From: Cyanobacteriota bacterium
GTDB lineage: Bacteria; Cyanobacteriota; Cyanobacteriia; PCC-6307; Cyanobiaceae
DNA length: 15,967 bases
Assembly (NCBI GenBank): GCA_947463165.1
Contig: CANHSW010000015.1
Location: forward strand, 1 to 15,967
Direction of reading: 5' to 3'
Shown in pieces: positions 1-7,908 of this stretch. Both the position numbers and the translations under genes were made by a program. The stretch's first letter is position 1. Each line of letters begins with the position of its first letter. The notes under the pieces are model-generated. The model had not been told where the DNA came from. It ran no database searches and was given only the letters and a program-made list of their open reading frames with translations.

Positions 1-1
1 A

Positions 2-592
2 GCCCGCTGGCTGGTCAGCGGCACCATCCCCCTGGCTAGTCCAGCCGCGGCAGAGGCCCTGCGCTGGACGGTGCAAAGGGCTCAAGAGCTGGGGATACCC
101 CTGGCCGTGGACGTGAACTGGCGGGTTTGCTTCTGGGATCAGAGATTGGCCGCCCAGGCTGCGCCCTCCGCTGCGGTGCTGGCCAGCATGGCTTGGCTGC
201 TGGAGAGGGCCGCCCTGCTGAAGTGCAGCGCCGAGGAGGCCCACTGGCTGTTTGGCAGCCTGGATCCAAAGCTGGTGCGGGCGAGCCTGCCCGGCCGTCC
301 GGATGTGTTGATCACCGATGGGGCTGGCCCGCTGCGCTGGTGTGTGGCCGGCCAGAGCGGCCAGTTGGCCAGCTTCCCGGTGCCGGTGGTGGATAGCACC
401 GGTGCCGGCGATGCCTTCACCGCAGGCTGGTTGCATTGCCTCTGCGCCCGGGCCCACTGGGATCTGGAGCAGCGCCTGCGATTTGCCAGCGCCTGTGGCG
501 CCCTGGTTTGCCAAGGGGCCGGCGCCATCGATCCCCAACCCAACGAGCTGGCGGTACTGGCCTTTCTGGCGGCGACTGCGGACTCGAGCTGA
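2..592 (+). CDS. PfkB-family carbohydrate kinase (fructokinase-like), 5' truncated
   Basis: This is the C-terminal part of a ribokinase/PfkB-family sugar kinase, which phosphorylates a sugar with ATP in the cytoplasm. The frame is already open at base 2, so the start lies outside the window, and about 196 residues are visible. The clearest mark is the PfkB signature DSTGAGDAFTAGW, encoded from about base 392. The Asp of its GAGD is the catalytic base in this family, and the glycines form the anion hole. The upstream stretch VDVNWR fits the family's central strand. Fructokinase is the commonest cyanobacterial assignment, but the sugar-binding N-terminus is missing, so the substrate cannot be read. 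The gene converges on tsaE with only four bases between the stop codons. Confidence 0.9.
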   Translation, partial: ARWLVSGTIPLASPAAAEALRWTVQRAQELGIPLAVDVNWRVCFWDQRLAAQAAPSAAVLASMAWLLERAALLKCSAEEAHWLFGSLDPKLVRASLPGRPDVLITDGAGPLRWCVAGQSGQLASFPVPVVDSTGAGDAFTAGWLHCLCARAHWDLEQRLRFASACGALVCQGAGAIDPQPNELAVLAFLAATADSS

Positions 593-600
593 GCGCTCAG
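589..600. terminator. Perfect 12-bp palindrome holding both convergent stop codons
   Basis: The sequence CTGAGCGCTCAG is self-complementary. The TGA of the kinase gene (590-592) and the TGA of tsaE on the other strand (597-599) sit symmetrically inside it. With four bases between the genes there is no room for a separate terminator. The palindrome could act as a small bidirectional hairpin, but it has no T tract, so that role is inferred. Confidence 0.4.
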
Positions 601-1142
601 GGCCCAGGCGCCAGGGGCTGGCTGGTGTCGCCCCATGGGGGGCTGGGGGGCCAGAGCCGGGCCAGGCGGCCCCGATCCGGATCGCTGGCATCGAGCAACT
701 GCATTTGCAGCCGCCAGGCCCCCGGCGGCGGCCCACTCAGGCGCTGGGGCCATTCCACCGCCAACAGGGCCCCGAGATCCAGGGCGATCTCCTCCTCCTG
801 GGCGAACAGCTCATCGGCGGCGGCGGCTTGCTCCAGCCGATACAGATCCAGGTGCACCAGGGCAGTCCGCTGGCCGCAATCATTTTGGCCGCCATAGTGC
901 TGGGCCAAGGCAAAGGTGGGGCTGGTAATCGGCTCGGCGATGCCCAGGCCGGCGGCGAGGCCCTGCACCAGGCAGGTCTTACCGGCCCCGAGGTCGCCCT
1001 CTAGCAACAGGGTGAGCGGTGGGGTCAGCAGCTGCTCGGCCAGCTGACGCCCCAGGGCCCAGGTGGCCCGCACATCCGCCAGCCTCCATTCTTGGCTCCC
1101 CGTCCAATTGGTGGCTGCTGGCCCAGCGGTGGCCGATTCCAT
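597..1142 (-). CDS. tsaE: tRNA threonylcarbamoyladenosine biosynthesis ATPase TsaE
   Basis: TsaE is the ATPase that works with TsaB and TsaD to make t6A at position 37 of ANN-decoding tRNAs. The 181-residue product has a Walker A motif, GDLGAGKT, at residues 49-56, followed by the family's SPTF segment (about 74-77). Further on come the HLDLYRL motif and a VEWP stretch, both typical of TsaE/YjeE. The core is the normal length. The last 25 or so residues form a Pro/Trp-rich tail beyond the conserved fold. The ATG at 1142 is the only good start before the conserved region, although no strong Shine-Dalgarno precedes it. The gene is divergent from ahcY and convergent with the kinase gene. Confidence 0.93.
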   Translation of the reverse strand: MESATAGPAATNWTGSQEWRLADVRATWALGRQLAEQLLTPPLTLLLEGDLGAGKTCLVQGLAAGLGIAEPITSPTFALAQHYGGQNDCGQRTALVHLDLYRLEQAAAADELFAQEEEIALDLGALLAVEWPQRLSGPPPGAWRLQMQLLDASDPDRGRLARLWPPSPPWGDTSQPLAPGP

Positions 1143-1159
1143 CGCTGTAGATTGCCGTA

Positions 1160-1182
1160 ACGCGAGCCCGAAGCCTCGGCGT
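1160..1182 (+). promoter_or_regulatory. Leader hairpin upstream of ahcY
   Basis: In the 165-base gap between tsaE and ahcY, ACGCGAG (1160-1166) can pair with CTCGGCGT (1175-1182) with one bulged G. A second stem, CTTCCC (1233-1238) with GGGAAG (1243-1248), lies closer to the gene. Either could be part of a 5' leader structure. I see no match to the core of the known SAH riboswitch and no convincing promoter boxes. Any regulatory role is a guess from position. Confidence 0.2.
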
Positions 1183-1307
1183 CTCTGCAGATATTTACCA
1201 ACCCGGCTCTGCGCTGGTCACCGCCAGGCCCTCTTCCCTAGGGGGAAGCGGCTGCCAAGCGGCGACTGTGCAGCTGCCCACCTTCTCTTCTTTTGGAGTC
1301 AATTCCC

Positions 1308-2738
<1,431 letters not shown>

Positions 2739-2803
2739 TCATCTAGTTATATCTGGCTGTCATCTGGTTATCATTTACTGATCTTCTGTTGACCTTCTGT
2801 CTG
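2739..2803. repeat. Degenerate ~11-bp tandem repeats after ahcY
   Basis: Directly after the ahcY stop there is a run of related units. These are ATCTAGTTAT (2741-2750), ATCTGGCTGTC (2751-2761) and ATCTGGTTATC (2762-2772), then more diverged ATCTTCTGTTG (2781-2791) and ACCTTCTGTCTG. The 11-base spacing is clear only for the first three. This is the first part of a 424-base gene-free stretch (2739-3162). I see no plausible coding frame in that stretch. Confidence 0.6.
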
Positions 2804-2832
2804 CCTTTTGCTCGTTGGGAGTATGGCTAGTC

Positions 2833-2859
2833 GGTCGCTGGTTAAATCAGCCAGCGGCC
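2833..2859 (+). terminator. Hairpin downstream of ahcY (9-bp stem)
   Basis: GGTCGCTGG (2833-2841) pairs with CCAGCGGCC (2851-2859) across a nine-base A/T-rich loop, with one G-U pair. It lies about 95 bases after ahcY and is not followed by a T tract. It may be an RNA 3'-end or stability element; a classical Rho-independent terminator is not clearly supported. Confidence 0.4.
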
Positions 2860-2892
2860 TAAAAGCCTGGCCAAGGCAAGATCTGGCAAGTC

Positions 2893-2929
2893 GGCACCAG
2901 GCCTGAATCCTCTGCTCAGGCCTGGCGCT
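2893..2929 (+). terminator. Second hairpin downstream of ahcY (10-bp perfect core)
   Basis: CCAGGCCTGA (2897-2906) and TCAGGCCTGG (2916-2925) form a perfect 10-bp stem with a nine-base loop. Outer pairs extend it past an A-C mismatch. There is no T tract. It lies just before the (CTAA)6 tract, so the pair may mark the transcript end of ahcY, but this is inferred. Confidence 0.4.
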
Positions 2930-2946
2930 CGATCCCAGGGAATAAA

Positions 2947-2970
2947 CTAACTAACTAACTAACTAACTAA
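2947..2970. repeat. (CTAA)6 tetranucleotide microsatellite
   Basis: Six perfect copies of CTAA run without interruption. Because four is not a multiple of three, TAA appears in all three forward frames and TAG in all three reverse frames, so the tract stops translation in all six frames. It is strikingly AT-rich against the GC-rich surroundings. Such tracts are prone to slippage. Confidence 0.95.
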
Positions 2971-2995
2971 ATGCTTGTCCGGGATTTCCCTGGCC

Positions 2996-3125
2996 AAGAT
3001 AGGGCCAATTAACAGGGCATGGCCAGTCATAAAGATAGGCCCAGCCAGTAAGGCAGGGCCGACCGGGAATATGTCCTCAGCGATCAAGATCGGGCCAGTT
3101 TGTAAAGCAGCGCCAGCAAAGCAGA
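2996..3125. repeat. Degenerate AAGATnGG-CCAG repeats before ssb 3' end
   Basis: Three related blocks start with AAGAT at 2996, 3032 and 3086. Each is followed by a GGGCCA- or GGCCCAG-like core, and the last two also share a GTAA then GCAG pattern. Spacing is irregular (36 and 54 bases). The blocks are too diverged to be a CRISPR and contain no convincing reading frame. Confidence 0.45.
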
Positions 3126-3153
3126 GCCAGCCATGAATGCATACCTGGCTGGC
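3126..3153 (-). terminator. Hairpin just downstream of ssb
   Basis: GCCAGCCA (3126-3133) pairs perfectly with TGGCTGGC (3146-3153) across a 12-base loop. It begins about nine bases past the ssb stop when read on the minus strand. The position suits a terminator or 3'-end stabiliser for ssb, although the T-rich stretch beyond it is weak. Confidence 0.5.
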
Positions 3154-3162
3154 AGATCAGGC

Positions 3163-3558
3163 TCAGAACGGCACTTCTTCCTCGCTGGGTTCGCCGCCGC
3201 CATAGCCACCACCGGCAAAGTTGCCTCCCCCGGCCGCCGCATCGCGCTTGGAGCCGAGCAGTTCAAGTCGATCGACGCGGATCACCGGTTTGGTGCGCTC
3301 CTCACCGCTAGCGCGGTCGGTCCAGCGGTCGAGCTTGAAGCTGCCGATGATGCCCAGCAAGGTGCCCTTGCGCACATAGTCGGCGGCCACTTGGGCCTGC
3401 TTGCCCCAGATCTCCAGGTTGAACCAGTCGGGCTCATCGTCGCGGCTGCGGCGATTGACGGCCATGGTCAAGTTGGCAACCATGCTGCCGGATTCGAAGT
3501 AGCGCACCTCGGGATCGCGGCCGGCCCGGCCGACGAGAGTGATGGAATTGACGCCCAT
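3163..3558 (-). CDS. ssb: Single-stranded DNA-binding protein
   Basis: SSB coats single-stranded DNA during replication, recombination and repair and recruits partner proteins through its acidic tail. The 131-residue product starts MGVNSITLVGRAGRDPEVRY and continues through the OB-fold, including the FNLEIWGKQAQ segment and the GSFKLDRWTD strand. A short Gly-rich linker (about 115-122) leads to the tip EEEVPF, which matches the bacterial DDDIPF-type tail. I chose the ATG at 3558 because AGGAG lies six bases upstream. The same frame stays open to 3792, but that extension is made of the intergenic repeats and is not SSB-like. A hairpin follows the stop. The gene is divergent from mreB across a long repeat-rich gap. 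Confidence 0.96.
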   Translation of the reverse strand: MGVNSITLVGRAGRDPEVRYFESGSMVANLTMAVNRRSRDDEPDWFNLEIWGKQAQVAADYVRKGTLLGIIGSFKLDRWTDRASGEERTKPVIRVDRLELLGSKRDAAAGGGNFAGGGYGGGEPSEEEVPF

Positions 3559-3610
3559 GGCAGTCTCCTGGGGATGTAGTGGTGGGTGTAGTGGGTGGCG
3601 GCATGAAGCC

Positions 3611-3648
3611 CTGGAGCCAGCTTGGCTCCAGACTTGGTTCGCGAACCA
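3611..3648. promoter_or_regulatory. Hairpin and perfect palindrome upstream of ssb
   Basis: CTGGAGCCA (3611-3619) and TGGCTCCAG (3623-3631) form a perfect nine-bp stem with a three-base loop. Four bases later comes the perfect 14-bp palindrome TGGTTCGCGAACCA (3635-3648). Both lie 50-90 bases upstream of the ssb start, where a promoter or operator is expected. The palindrome's right half runs into the tandem repeats that follow, so it may be either an operator or a by-product of the repeat. I cannot pick out promoter boxes. Confidence 0.4.
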
Positions 3649-3803
3649 GATCGGTTTGAGAACCAGATCGGCGCAGGCCAGATCTATTTGCTGACCCGAC
3701 AGGTGCAGGCCAGGGAGGGGTGCAGACCAGACAGGCTCAGACCAGATCGGTTTGCGAACCAGAATGGTGCAGGCCAGAAAGGCGGAAACCATGATGGAGC
3801 AGG
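3645..3803. repeat. Degenerate 15-17-bp tandem repeat array between ssb and mreB
   Basis: About ten imperfect units modelled on ACCAGATCGGTTTGCGA run head to tail. The best are ACCAGATCGGTTTGAGA (3645-3661) and ACCAGATCGGTTTGCGA (3741-3757). The blocks 3645-3682 and 3741-3778 agree at 34 of 38 positions, exactly 96 bases apart, which suggests an older higher-order duplication. Unit length varies between 14 and 17, so no constant reading frame is kept. There are no unrelated spacers, so it is not a CRISPR. It occupies the middle of the 486-base gene-free gap 3559-4044. Confidence 0.8.
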
Positions 3804-3842
3804 CCGGTCAGCAACTGATGTAGATGGCTGATGTTTGGGGCC

Positions 3843-3889
3843 AGCTCGCCTTGGCATAGAGCGCCTTGGCTTAGATCGCTTTTGGCTGG
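3843..3889. repeat. Three further 15-17-bp repeats upstream of mreB
   Basis: The units are AGCTCGCCTTGGCATAG (3843-3859), AGCGCCTTGGCTTAG (3860-3874) and ATCGCTTTTGGCTGG (3875-3889). They share the core CGCCTTGGC-TAG. The sequence differs from the preceding array, but the unit length is similar. Between here and mreB there is a GGCCC/GGGCC mini-hairpin (3917-3931), with nothing else I can name. Confidence 0.55.
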
Positions 3890-4044
3890 CTGGCCATGGA
3901 TAACTGGCCTTCGCATGGCCCGGGATGGGCCCTGGGCTGATGGCGCCCCTCCAGCGCCGCTTCTCTGCCACCACAAGGAGAGTGCCACCGCCTGGAGCAT
4001 CTGTAACACCCACCTATGATCGACCTCTTGAAGGCCGGTCAGCA

Positions 4045-5091
4045 GTGTTTTTCCGTCGGTTTCAGTTCTCCCGCGACATCGGCATTGACCTGGGGACAGC
4101 CAACACCTTGATGTACGTGTCCGGCAAGGGCATCGTGCTGCAGGAGCCTTCGGTGGTGGCTCTCGATCTGGAGCGGGGCGTGCCCCTGGCGGTGGGTGAT
4201 GAAGCCAAATTGATGCTCGGCCGCACCCCCGGCAACATCCGCGCGGTGCGACCCCTGCGCGATGGCGTGATCGCCGATTTCGACGCCGCCGAGCAGATGA
4301 TCAAAACCTTTATCCAAAAGGGCAATGAAGGGCGCGACATCAGGGCGCCCCGCCTGGTGATCGGCATCCCCAGCGGCGTCACCGGCGTGGAGCGCCGGGC
4401 GGTGCGCGAGGCCGGCCTGGCCGGTGCCCGCGAGGTGCACCTGATCGATGAGCCGGTGGCCGCCGCCATTGGCGCCGGGCTGCCGGTTACCGAACCGGTG
4501 GGCACGATGATGGTGGATATCGGCGGTGGCACCACCGAAGTGGCGGTGCTCAGTCTCGGCGGCACTGTGTTAAGCGAGTCGGTGCGGGTGGCGGGCGACG
4601 AACTCAGCGACGCCATCGGCATCTATCTGAAAAAGGTGCACAACCTGGTGGTGGGCGAGCGCACGGCTGAGGAGATCAAAATTCGGATCGGCTCGGCCTT
4701 CCCCGATGACGACCACGACAACACCTCCATGGATGTGCGCGGCCTGCACCTGCTCAGTGGCCTGCCCCGCACCATCAATGTGCGCGCCGGCGACATCCGC
4801 GAAGCCATGGCCGAGCCCTTGAATGTGATCGTTGAGGCCGTGAAGCGCACCCTGGAGCGCACCCCGCCTGAACTGGCGGCCGACATCGTCGATCGCGGCA
4901 TCATGCTGGCCGGTGGCGGTGCCTTGGTGCGCGGCATCACCGACCTGATCAGCCACGAGACCGGCATCCTCACCCACGTGGCCGAGAATCCATTGCTCTG
5001 TGTGGTGAACGGCTGCGGCATGGTGCTGGAGGACTACAAGCGCCTCGAACGCGTGCTCGACACCCCCGACTTCGTGCGTCAGTCGAGCTGA
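4045..5091 (+). CDS. mreB: Rod shape-determining protein MreB
   Basis: MreB is the bacterial actin that forms membrane-bound filaments guiding lateral cell-wall synthesis. The 348-residue product has the phosphate-1 loop GIDLGTANT at 13-21, the IPSGVTGVERRAV region at about 108-120, IDEPVAAAIG near 134-143, the phosphate-2 loop VDIGGGTTE at 157-165, and the C-terminal LAGGGALVRG. I chose the GTG at 4045 because it gives the expected FFRRFQFSRDIGID start and has GAAGG about ten bases upstream. The ATG at 4016 is out of frame. The frame stays open upstream to 3925, but that extension has no MreB character. It leads the mreBCD block, with mreC following after five bases. Confidence 0.97.
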   Translation: MFFRRFQFSRDIGIDLGTANTLMYVSGKGIVLQEPSVVALDLERGVPLAVGDEAKLMLGRTPGNIRAVRPLRDGVIADFDAAEQMIKTFIQKGNEGRDIRAPRLVIGIPSGVTGVERRAVREAGLAGAREVHLIDEPVAAAIGAGLPVTEPVGTMMVDIGGGTTEVAVLSLGGTVLSESVRVAGDELSDAIGIYLKKVHNLVVGERTAEEIKIRIGSAFPDDDHDNTSMDVRGLHLLSGLPRTINVRAGDIREAMAEPLNVIVEAVKRTLERTPPELAADIVDRGIMLAGGGALVRGITDLISHETGILTHVAENPLLCVVNGCGMVLEDYKRLERVLDTPDFVRQSS

Positions 5092-5096
5092 TTCCA

Positions 5097-5843
5097 ATGC
5101 AGGCCGGCCGCGGCTTTCGAGTTGGTCAGCTGCGCTCCATCGGCCGTCTCTGGCCCTGGTTGCTGCTGCTGCTGGCCCTGCTGGGGATCCGCCTCAGCAA
5201 GGGAGCCCCGCTGGCCGATGCCTATGCCCTGCTGAGCAGACCCTTCTGGCCGGGCAGCGCCCAGAGCGAATGGCTGCGCTCGGCCCAGCAACTCGACCAG
5301 CAGAGCCAGCTGCTGCAGCTGCGTAGCGACAACACTCGCCTGCGGCGCCTGCTGCAGTTGGCGGGGGGCGATAACAGCTTGATCGGCGCCGCCGTGATCT
5401 CGCGGCAGAGCTCTGGATGGTGGCACCAGCTGCTGATCGGCAAGGGCTCCCTAGACGGCGTCAGCGCCGGCGCCGCCGTACTGGCCCCCGGCGGACTGCT
5501 GGGACGGGTTGCCTCCACCACCCCCACCACCGCCGCCGTGCAGCTGCTCAGCGACGACGGCAGCCGCGTGGGGGTATGGGTACCGCGGATCCGCCGCCAT
5601 GGCCTGCTCACCGGCCTGGGCACTGCCAGGCCGGTGCTGCGCTTTCTGGAGAAGGACCCCGGCGTGCGGCCCGGCGATGTGGTGGTCACCTCCCCCGCCA
5701 GCACCCTGGTGCCGCCCAACATCACCGTTGGGGTGGTGCAAAGTGTCGACGATCTGGCGGTGCCGGCCAGCGAGGCGGTGGTGCAGCTCAGCGCCCCTGT
5801 GGAGGCCGTGGACTGGGTTCAGGTGCGCCGGGGGGAGCGCTGA
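5097..5843 (+). CDS. mreC: Rod shape-determining protein MreC
   Basis: MreC is the periplasmic scaffold of the elongasome, linking MreB/MreD to the wall synthases. The 248-residue product has a short basic N-terminus and one membrane segment at about 18-33. A helical, Gln/Leu-rich coiled-coil stretch follows at about 58-88, then two beta-rich domains with the family-like GLLGRV and RPGDVVVTS segments. The ATG at 5097 lies five bases after the mreB stop. The stop overlaps the mreD start as TGATG, so the two are probably translationally coupled. Length is in the normal range for cyanobacterial MreC. Confidence 0.93.
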   Translation: MQAGRGFRVGQLRSIGRLWPWLLLLLALLGIRLSKGAPLADAYALLSRPFWPGSAQSEWLRSAQQLDQQSQLLQLRSDNTRLRRLLQLAGGDNSLIGAAVISRQSSGWWHQLLIGKGSLDGVSAGAAVLAPGGLLGRVASTTPTTAAVQLLSDDGSRVGVWVPRIRRHGLLTGLGTARPVLRFLEKDPGVRPGDVVVTSPASTLVPPNITVGVVQSVDDLAVPASEAVVQLSAPVEAVDWVQVRRGER

Positions 5844-6343
5844 TGGCGGCGCTGCATCGCCACAGCTGGTGTGCCGCCACGGCATTGATGGTGCCGCTAC
5901 TCACCCTGGCCGCTCCCCAGCTGCTCAAGCTCGATGGCGTGGCGCCGGCCTGGGCGGTGCTCTGGCTGCTGCCCTGGGCCCTGGTGGATGGGCCGGTCTC
6001 CGGCACCGTGGCCGGGGTGGCTCTGGGGCTGGCCCTGGACAGCCTGCAGCTGGGACCGGCCAGTGAACTGCCCGCCCTGGCGTTACTGGGTTGGTGGTGG
6101 GGCCGCATCGGCCGCCAGGGGCCGCCGATCGAGCGCAGTTTCAGTTTGGGTTTACTAGCGCTGCTTGGCTGTCTGCTGCTCAACTTGAGCCTGCTGGTGC
6201 CAAACGCCTGGCAAGGCGAACTGGGCTGGAGCCAGCTGCAGACCCTGCTCGCCCAAACCCTGCTCACGGCCCTGTTGGCACCGATGCTCTGTTCTCTGCA
6301 GCTGTTGTTGTGGCGCCAGCAGACCGCTGGCCCCAAGGGTTGA
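5843..6343 (+). CDS. mreD: Rod shape-determining membrane protein MreD (probable)
   Basis: This 166-residue, very hydrophobic protein sits in the normal mreD position and overlaps mreC by one base (TGATG), with GGGGGAG just upstream. It shows about five membrane segments: near residues 10-27, 33-48, 53-66, 97-117 and 130-150. The GTVAGVALGLALDSL stretch resembles the MreD core. MreD links MreC to the inner membrane and the wall-synthesis complex. Sequence conservation is low in this family, so the call rests on hydrophobic pattern and synteny. The frame is open further upstream, but that part is the shadow of mreC. Confidence 0.85.
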   Translation: MAALHRHSWCAATALMVPLLTLAAPQLLKLDGVAPAWAVLWLLPWALVDGPVSGTVAGVALGLALDSLQLGPASELPALALLGWWWGRIGRQGPPIERSFSLGLLALLGCLLLNLSLLVPNAWQGELGWSQLQTLLAQTLLTALLAPMLCSLQLLLWRQQTAGPKG

Positions 6344-6346
6344 TCG

Positions 6347-7690
6347 ATGCTTATCCCCAGGCGCCACCTGCTGAAGCTGCTGGCCGCTGGCTCGGCCGCC
6401 ACCACCCTGGCCGCCGCCGGCTGCATGCGCCAGGGCCCAGGCGGCGGGTCGGCTGATGGGCCTGCTGGTGGCACAGAAATCAATTTCTGGAGCCTGGATC
6501 TGGCTCCAAAGTTCAACGACACCATCAAGGCGGTGATCGCCGCCTGGGAGGGCCAGCACCCGGGCATGAGGGTGCGCTGGACCGACGTGCCCTGGGCCCA
6601 GGTGGAGCGCAAGTTGTTGGCGGCGGTATTCGCCCGCACCGCGCCCGATCTGGTGAATCTGAACCCGCCTTTTGCCGCCAATTTGGCCAGCAAGGGGGGG
6701 CTGCTCGATCTGGAGCCGCTGCTGCCCCCCGGCGCCCCCCAGGGCTACCTGCCGGCGATTTGGCAGGCCGGTCGTCAACAGGGCCAGCAGTTCGCCATCC
6801 CCTGGTACCTGACGGTGCGGATTTCGATGGCCAACCGGCGCCTGCTGCAGCAGGCCGGCTGCGAGGCGCCACCGCGCCATTGGCGGCAGCTGCCGGCCTT
6901 CGCGGAGCGCATCAAGCGGCGTACGGGCCGCTATGCGCTGTTTGTGACGGCGGTGCCGGATGACTCCGCCGAGCTGCTGGAAATCCTGGTGCAGATGGGG
7001 GTGCAGCTGCTGGATGAGCGGCGCCGGGCGGCCTTCGACAGCCCGGCGGGCCGCCAGGCATTTGGCTTCTGGAGCGACCTCTACCGCCGCGGCCTGCTGC
7101 CCCAGGAGGTGGTGAGCCAGGGCTACCGCCGGGCCATCGAGCTCTATCAATCCGGCGACCTGGCTCTGGTGGCCACCGGCCCGGATTTTTTGCGCAACCT
7201 GCAGACAAACGCTCCAGGCATCGCCGCCGTCACCGAACCCCATCCGCCGATCACCGGCGACAGCGGCATTCGCAGGGGGGTGAGCAACGTGGCGGTGATG
7301 AATTTGGTGGTGCCTCGCCAGAGCGCCGTGGCGGCGGCGGCCGTCGATTTCGGCCTGTTCCTCACCAACGCCGCCCACCAATTGGCCTTCGCGGAGCAGG
7401 CCCGGGTGCTGCCCTCCTCCAGCCTTGCCCTGGCCCAGCTGCAGCGCCAACTGGACCGAGAAGCGCTCATTCCTGGTGCTGAGGGGCTGGTGCATCGGGC
7501 CCGGCTGCTGTCGGCCCAAACCCTGAACCGGGCCCAGGTGCTGGTGCCGGCGATGCCGGGGGTGAAGCGGTTGCAGGCAATTGTCTATACCCAGCTGCAA
7601 CGGGCGATGCTGGGCCAGGTGAGCAGTGACAGGGCCCTGGCCACCGCCGCCGCCGAGTGGAATCTCTATGCCAAGGCCCGCTGGCCCTGA
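6347..7690 (+). CDS. ABC-transporter sugar-type solute-binding lipoprotein
   Basis: This is an extracellular solute-binding protein of the family 1 (sugar/UgpB/MalE-like) type, which captures a ligand for an ABC importer. The 447-residue product begins with a twin-arginine-like sequence, PRRHLLKLL (residues 4-12), a hydrophobic stretch, and a lipobox-like LAAAGC with Cys26. It is therefore probably a lipid-anchored, possibly Tat-exported protein. The mature part starts EINFWSLDLAPKFNDTIKAV, the usual first strand and helix of these proteins, and later has DLVNLNPPFAANLASKG. No permease or ATPase gene is nearby, so the partner must be elsewhere. The ATG at 6347 is four bases after mreD, with AAGGG upstream. 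The ligand cannot be read from sequence; compatible-solute or sugar uptake is possible. Confidence 0.88.
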   Translation: MLIPRRHLLKLLAAGSAATTLAAAGCMRQGPGGGSADGPAGGTEINFWSLDLAPKFNDTIKAVIAAWEGQHPGMRVRWTDVPWAQVERKLLAAVFARTAPDLVNLNPPFAANLASKGGLLDLEPLLPPGAPQGYLPAIWQAGRQQGQQFAIPWYLTVRISMANRRLLQQAGCEAPPRHWRQLPAFAERIKRRTGRYALFVTAVPDDSAELLEILVQMGVQLLDERRRAAFDSPAGRQAFGFWSDLYRRGLLPQEVVSQGYRRAIELYQSGDLALVATGPDFLRNLQTNAPGIAAVTEPHPPITGDSGIRRGVSNVAVMNLVVPRQSAVAAAAVDFGLFLTNAAHQLAFAEQARVLPSSSLALAQLQRQLDREALIPGAEGLVHRARLLSAQTLNRAQVLVPAMPGVKRLQAIVYTQLQRAMLGQVSSDRALATAAAEWNLYAKARWP

Positions 7691-7718
7691 TCGGTGAAGG
7701 CCCGCTGGCTTGATGGGC
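7673..7718. repeat. Tandem duplication of the gene end including its stop codon
   Basis: AAGGCCCGCTGGC occurs at 7673-7685 and again at 7697-7709, exactly 24 bases apart. The sequence after each copy is also related (CCTGATCGG and TTGATGGG). The first copy encodes the last residues (AKARWP) and stop of the solute-binding protein; the second lies just downstream. This looks like a short tandem duplication. Confidence 0.65.
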
Positions 7719-7780
7719 CGGCGCCGAGGCTGTGCCCCCTGGGCGAGGCGGATAAGCGGCAAAACCGCCGCGCTTGATCG

Positions 7781-7900
7781 GCTGGCGAAACCTTGCTGGC
7801 AAAAATTTGCTGGTAGAAATCAGCCGCTGAAAAGTTCACTGGCGTAGAGCTGCCCCGCGAAAAGCGTTCTGGGCAAAGGCTTTCTGCAGAAAAGCTTAAA
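7781..7900. repeat. Degenerate ~14-bp tandem repeats upstream of the response regulator
   Basis: Three 14-base units are clear: GCTGGCGAAACCTT (7781-7794), GCTGGCAAAAATTT (7795-7808) and GCTGGTAGAAATCA (7809-7822). More diverged copies with CTG-GC followed by AAAA continue to about 7900. They fill most of the 305-base gene-free gap 7691-7995. I see no small gene in this gap. Confidence 0.65.
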
Positions 7901-7908
7901 TGTGCTCA

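Noticed and set aside
1143..1307. SAH riboswitch ahead of ahcY
   Set aside because: Stems are present, but the conserved core of the known SAH riboswitch could not be matched. Only a generic hairpin is reported.
2739..3162. Small gene or tRNA in the ahcY-ssb gap
   Set aside because: No cloverleaf or convincing coding frame was found. The (CTAA)6 tract stops all frames and the rest is degenerate repeats.
3133..3579. Plus-strand frame opposite ssb
   Set aside because: It is the shadow of a very well conserved SSB on the other strand.
3559..3792. N-terminal extension of SSB through the open frame upstream
   Set aside because: SSB starts correctly at 3558 with a good ribosome site. The extension is only translated repeats.
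3645..3803. CRISPR array
   Set aside because: The units follow each other directly with no unique spacers, vary in length and are imperfect. No cas gene is present.
3559..3810. Decayed pentapeptide-repeat gene, because the repeat length is near 15 bases
   Set aside because: Unit length varies between 14 and 17, so no frame is kept, and the translations lack the A(D/N)LXX pattern.
3925..4044. Longer MreB starting at 3925
   Set aside because: The added 40 residues have no MreB similarity, and the GTG at 4045 gives the expected N-terminus with a ribosome site.
6155..7762. Long minus-strand open frame (535 codons) opposite the solute-binding gene
   Set aside because: High GC creates long antisense frames. 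Its translation has no recognisable domain, while the plus strand encodes a clear solute-binding protein.
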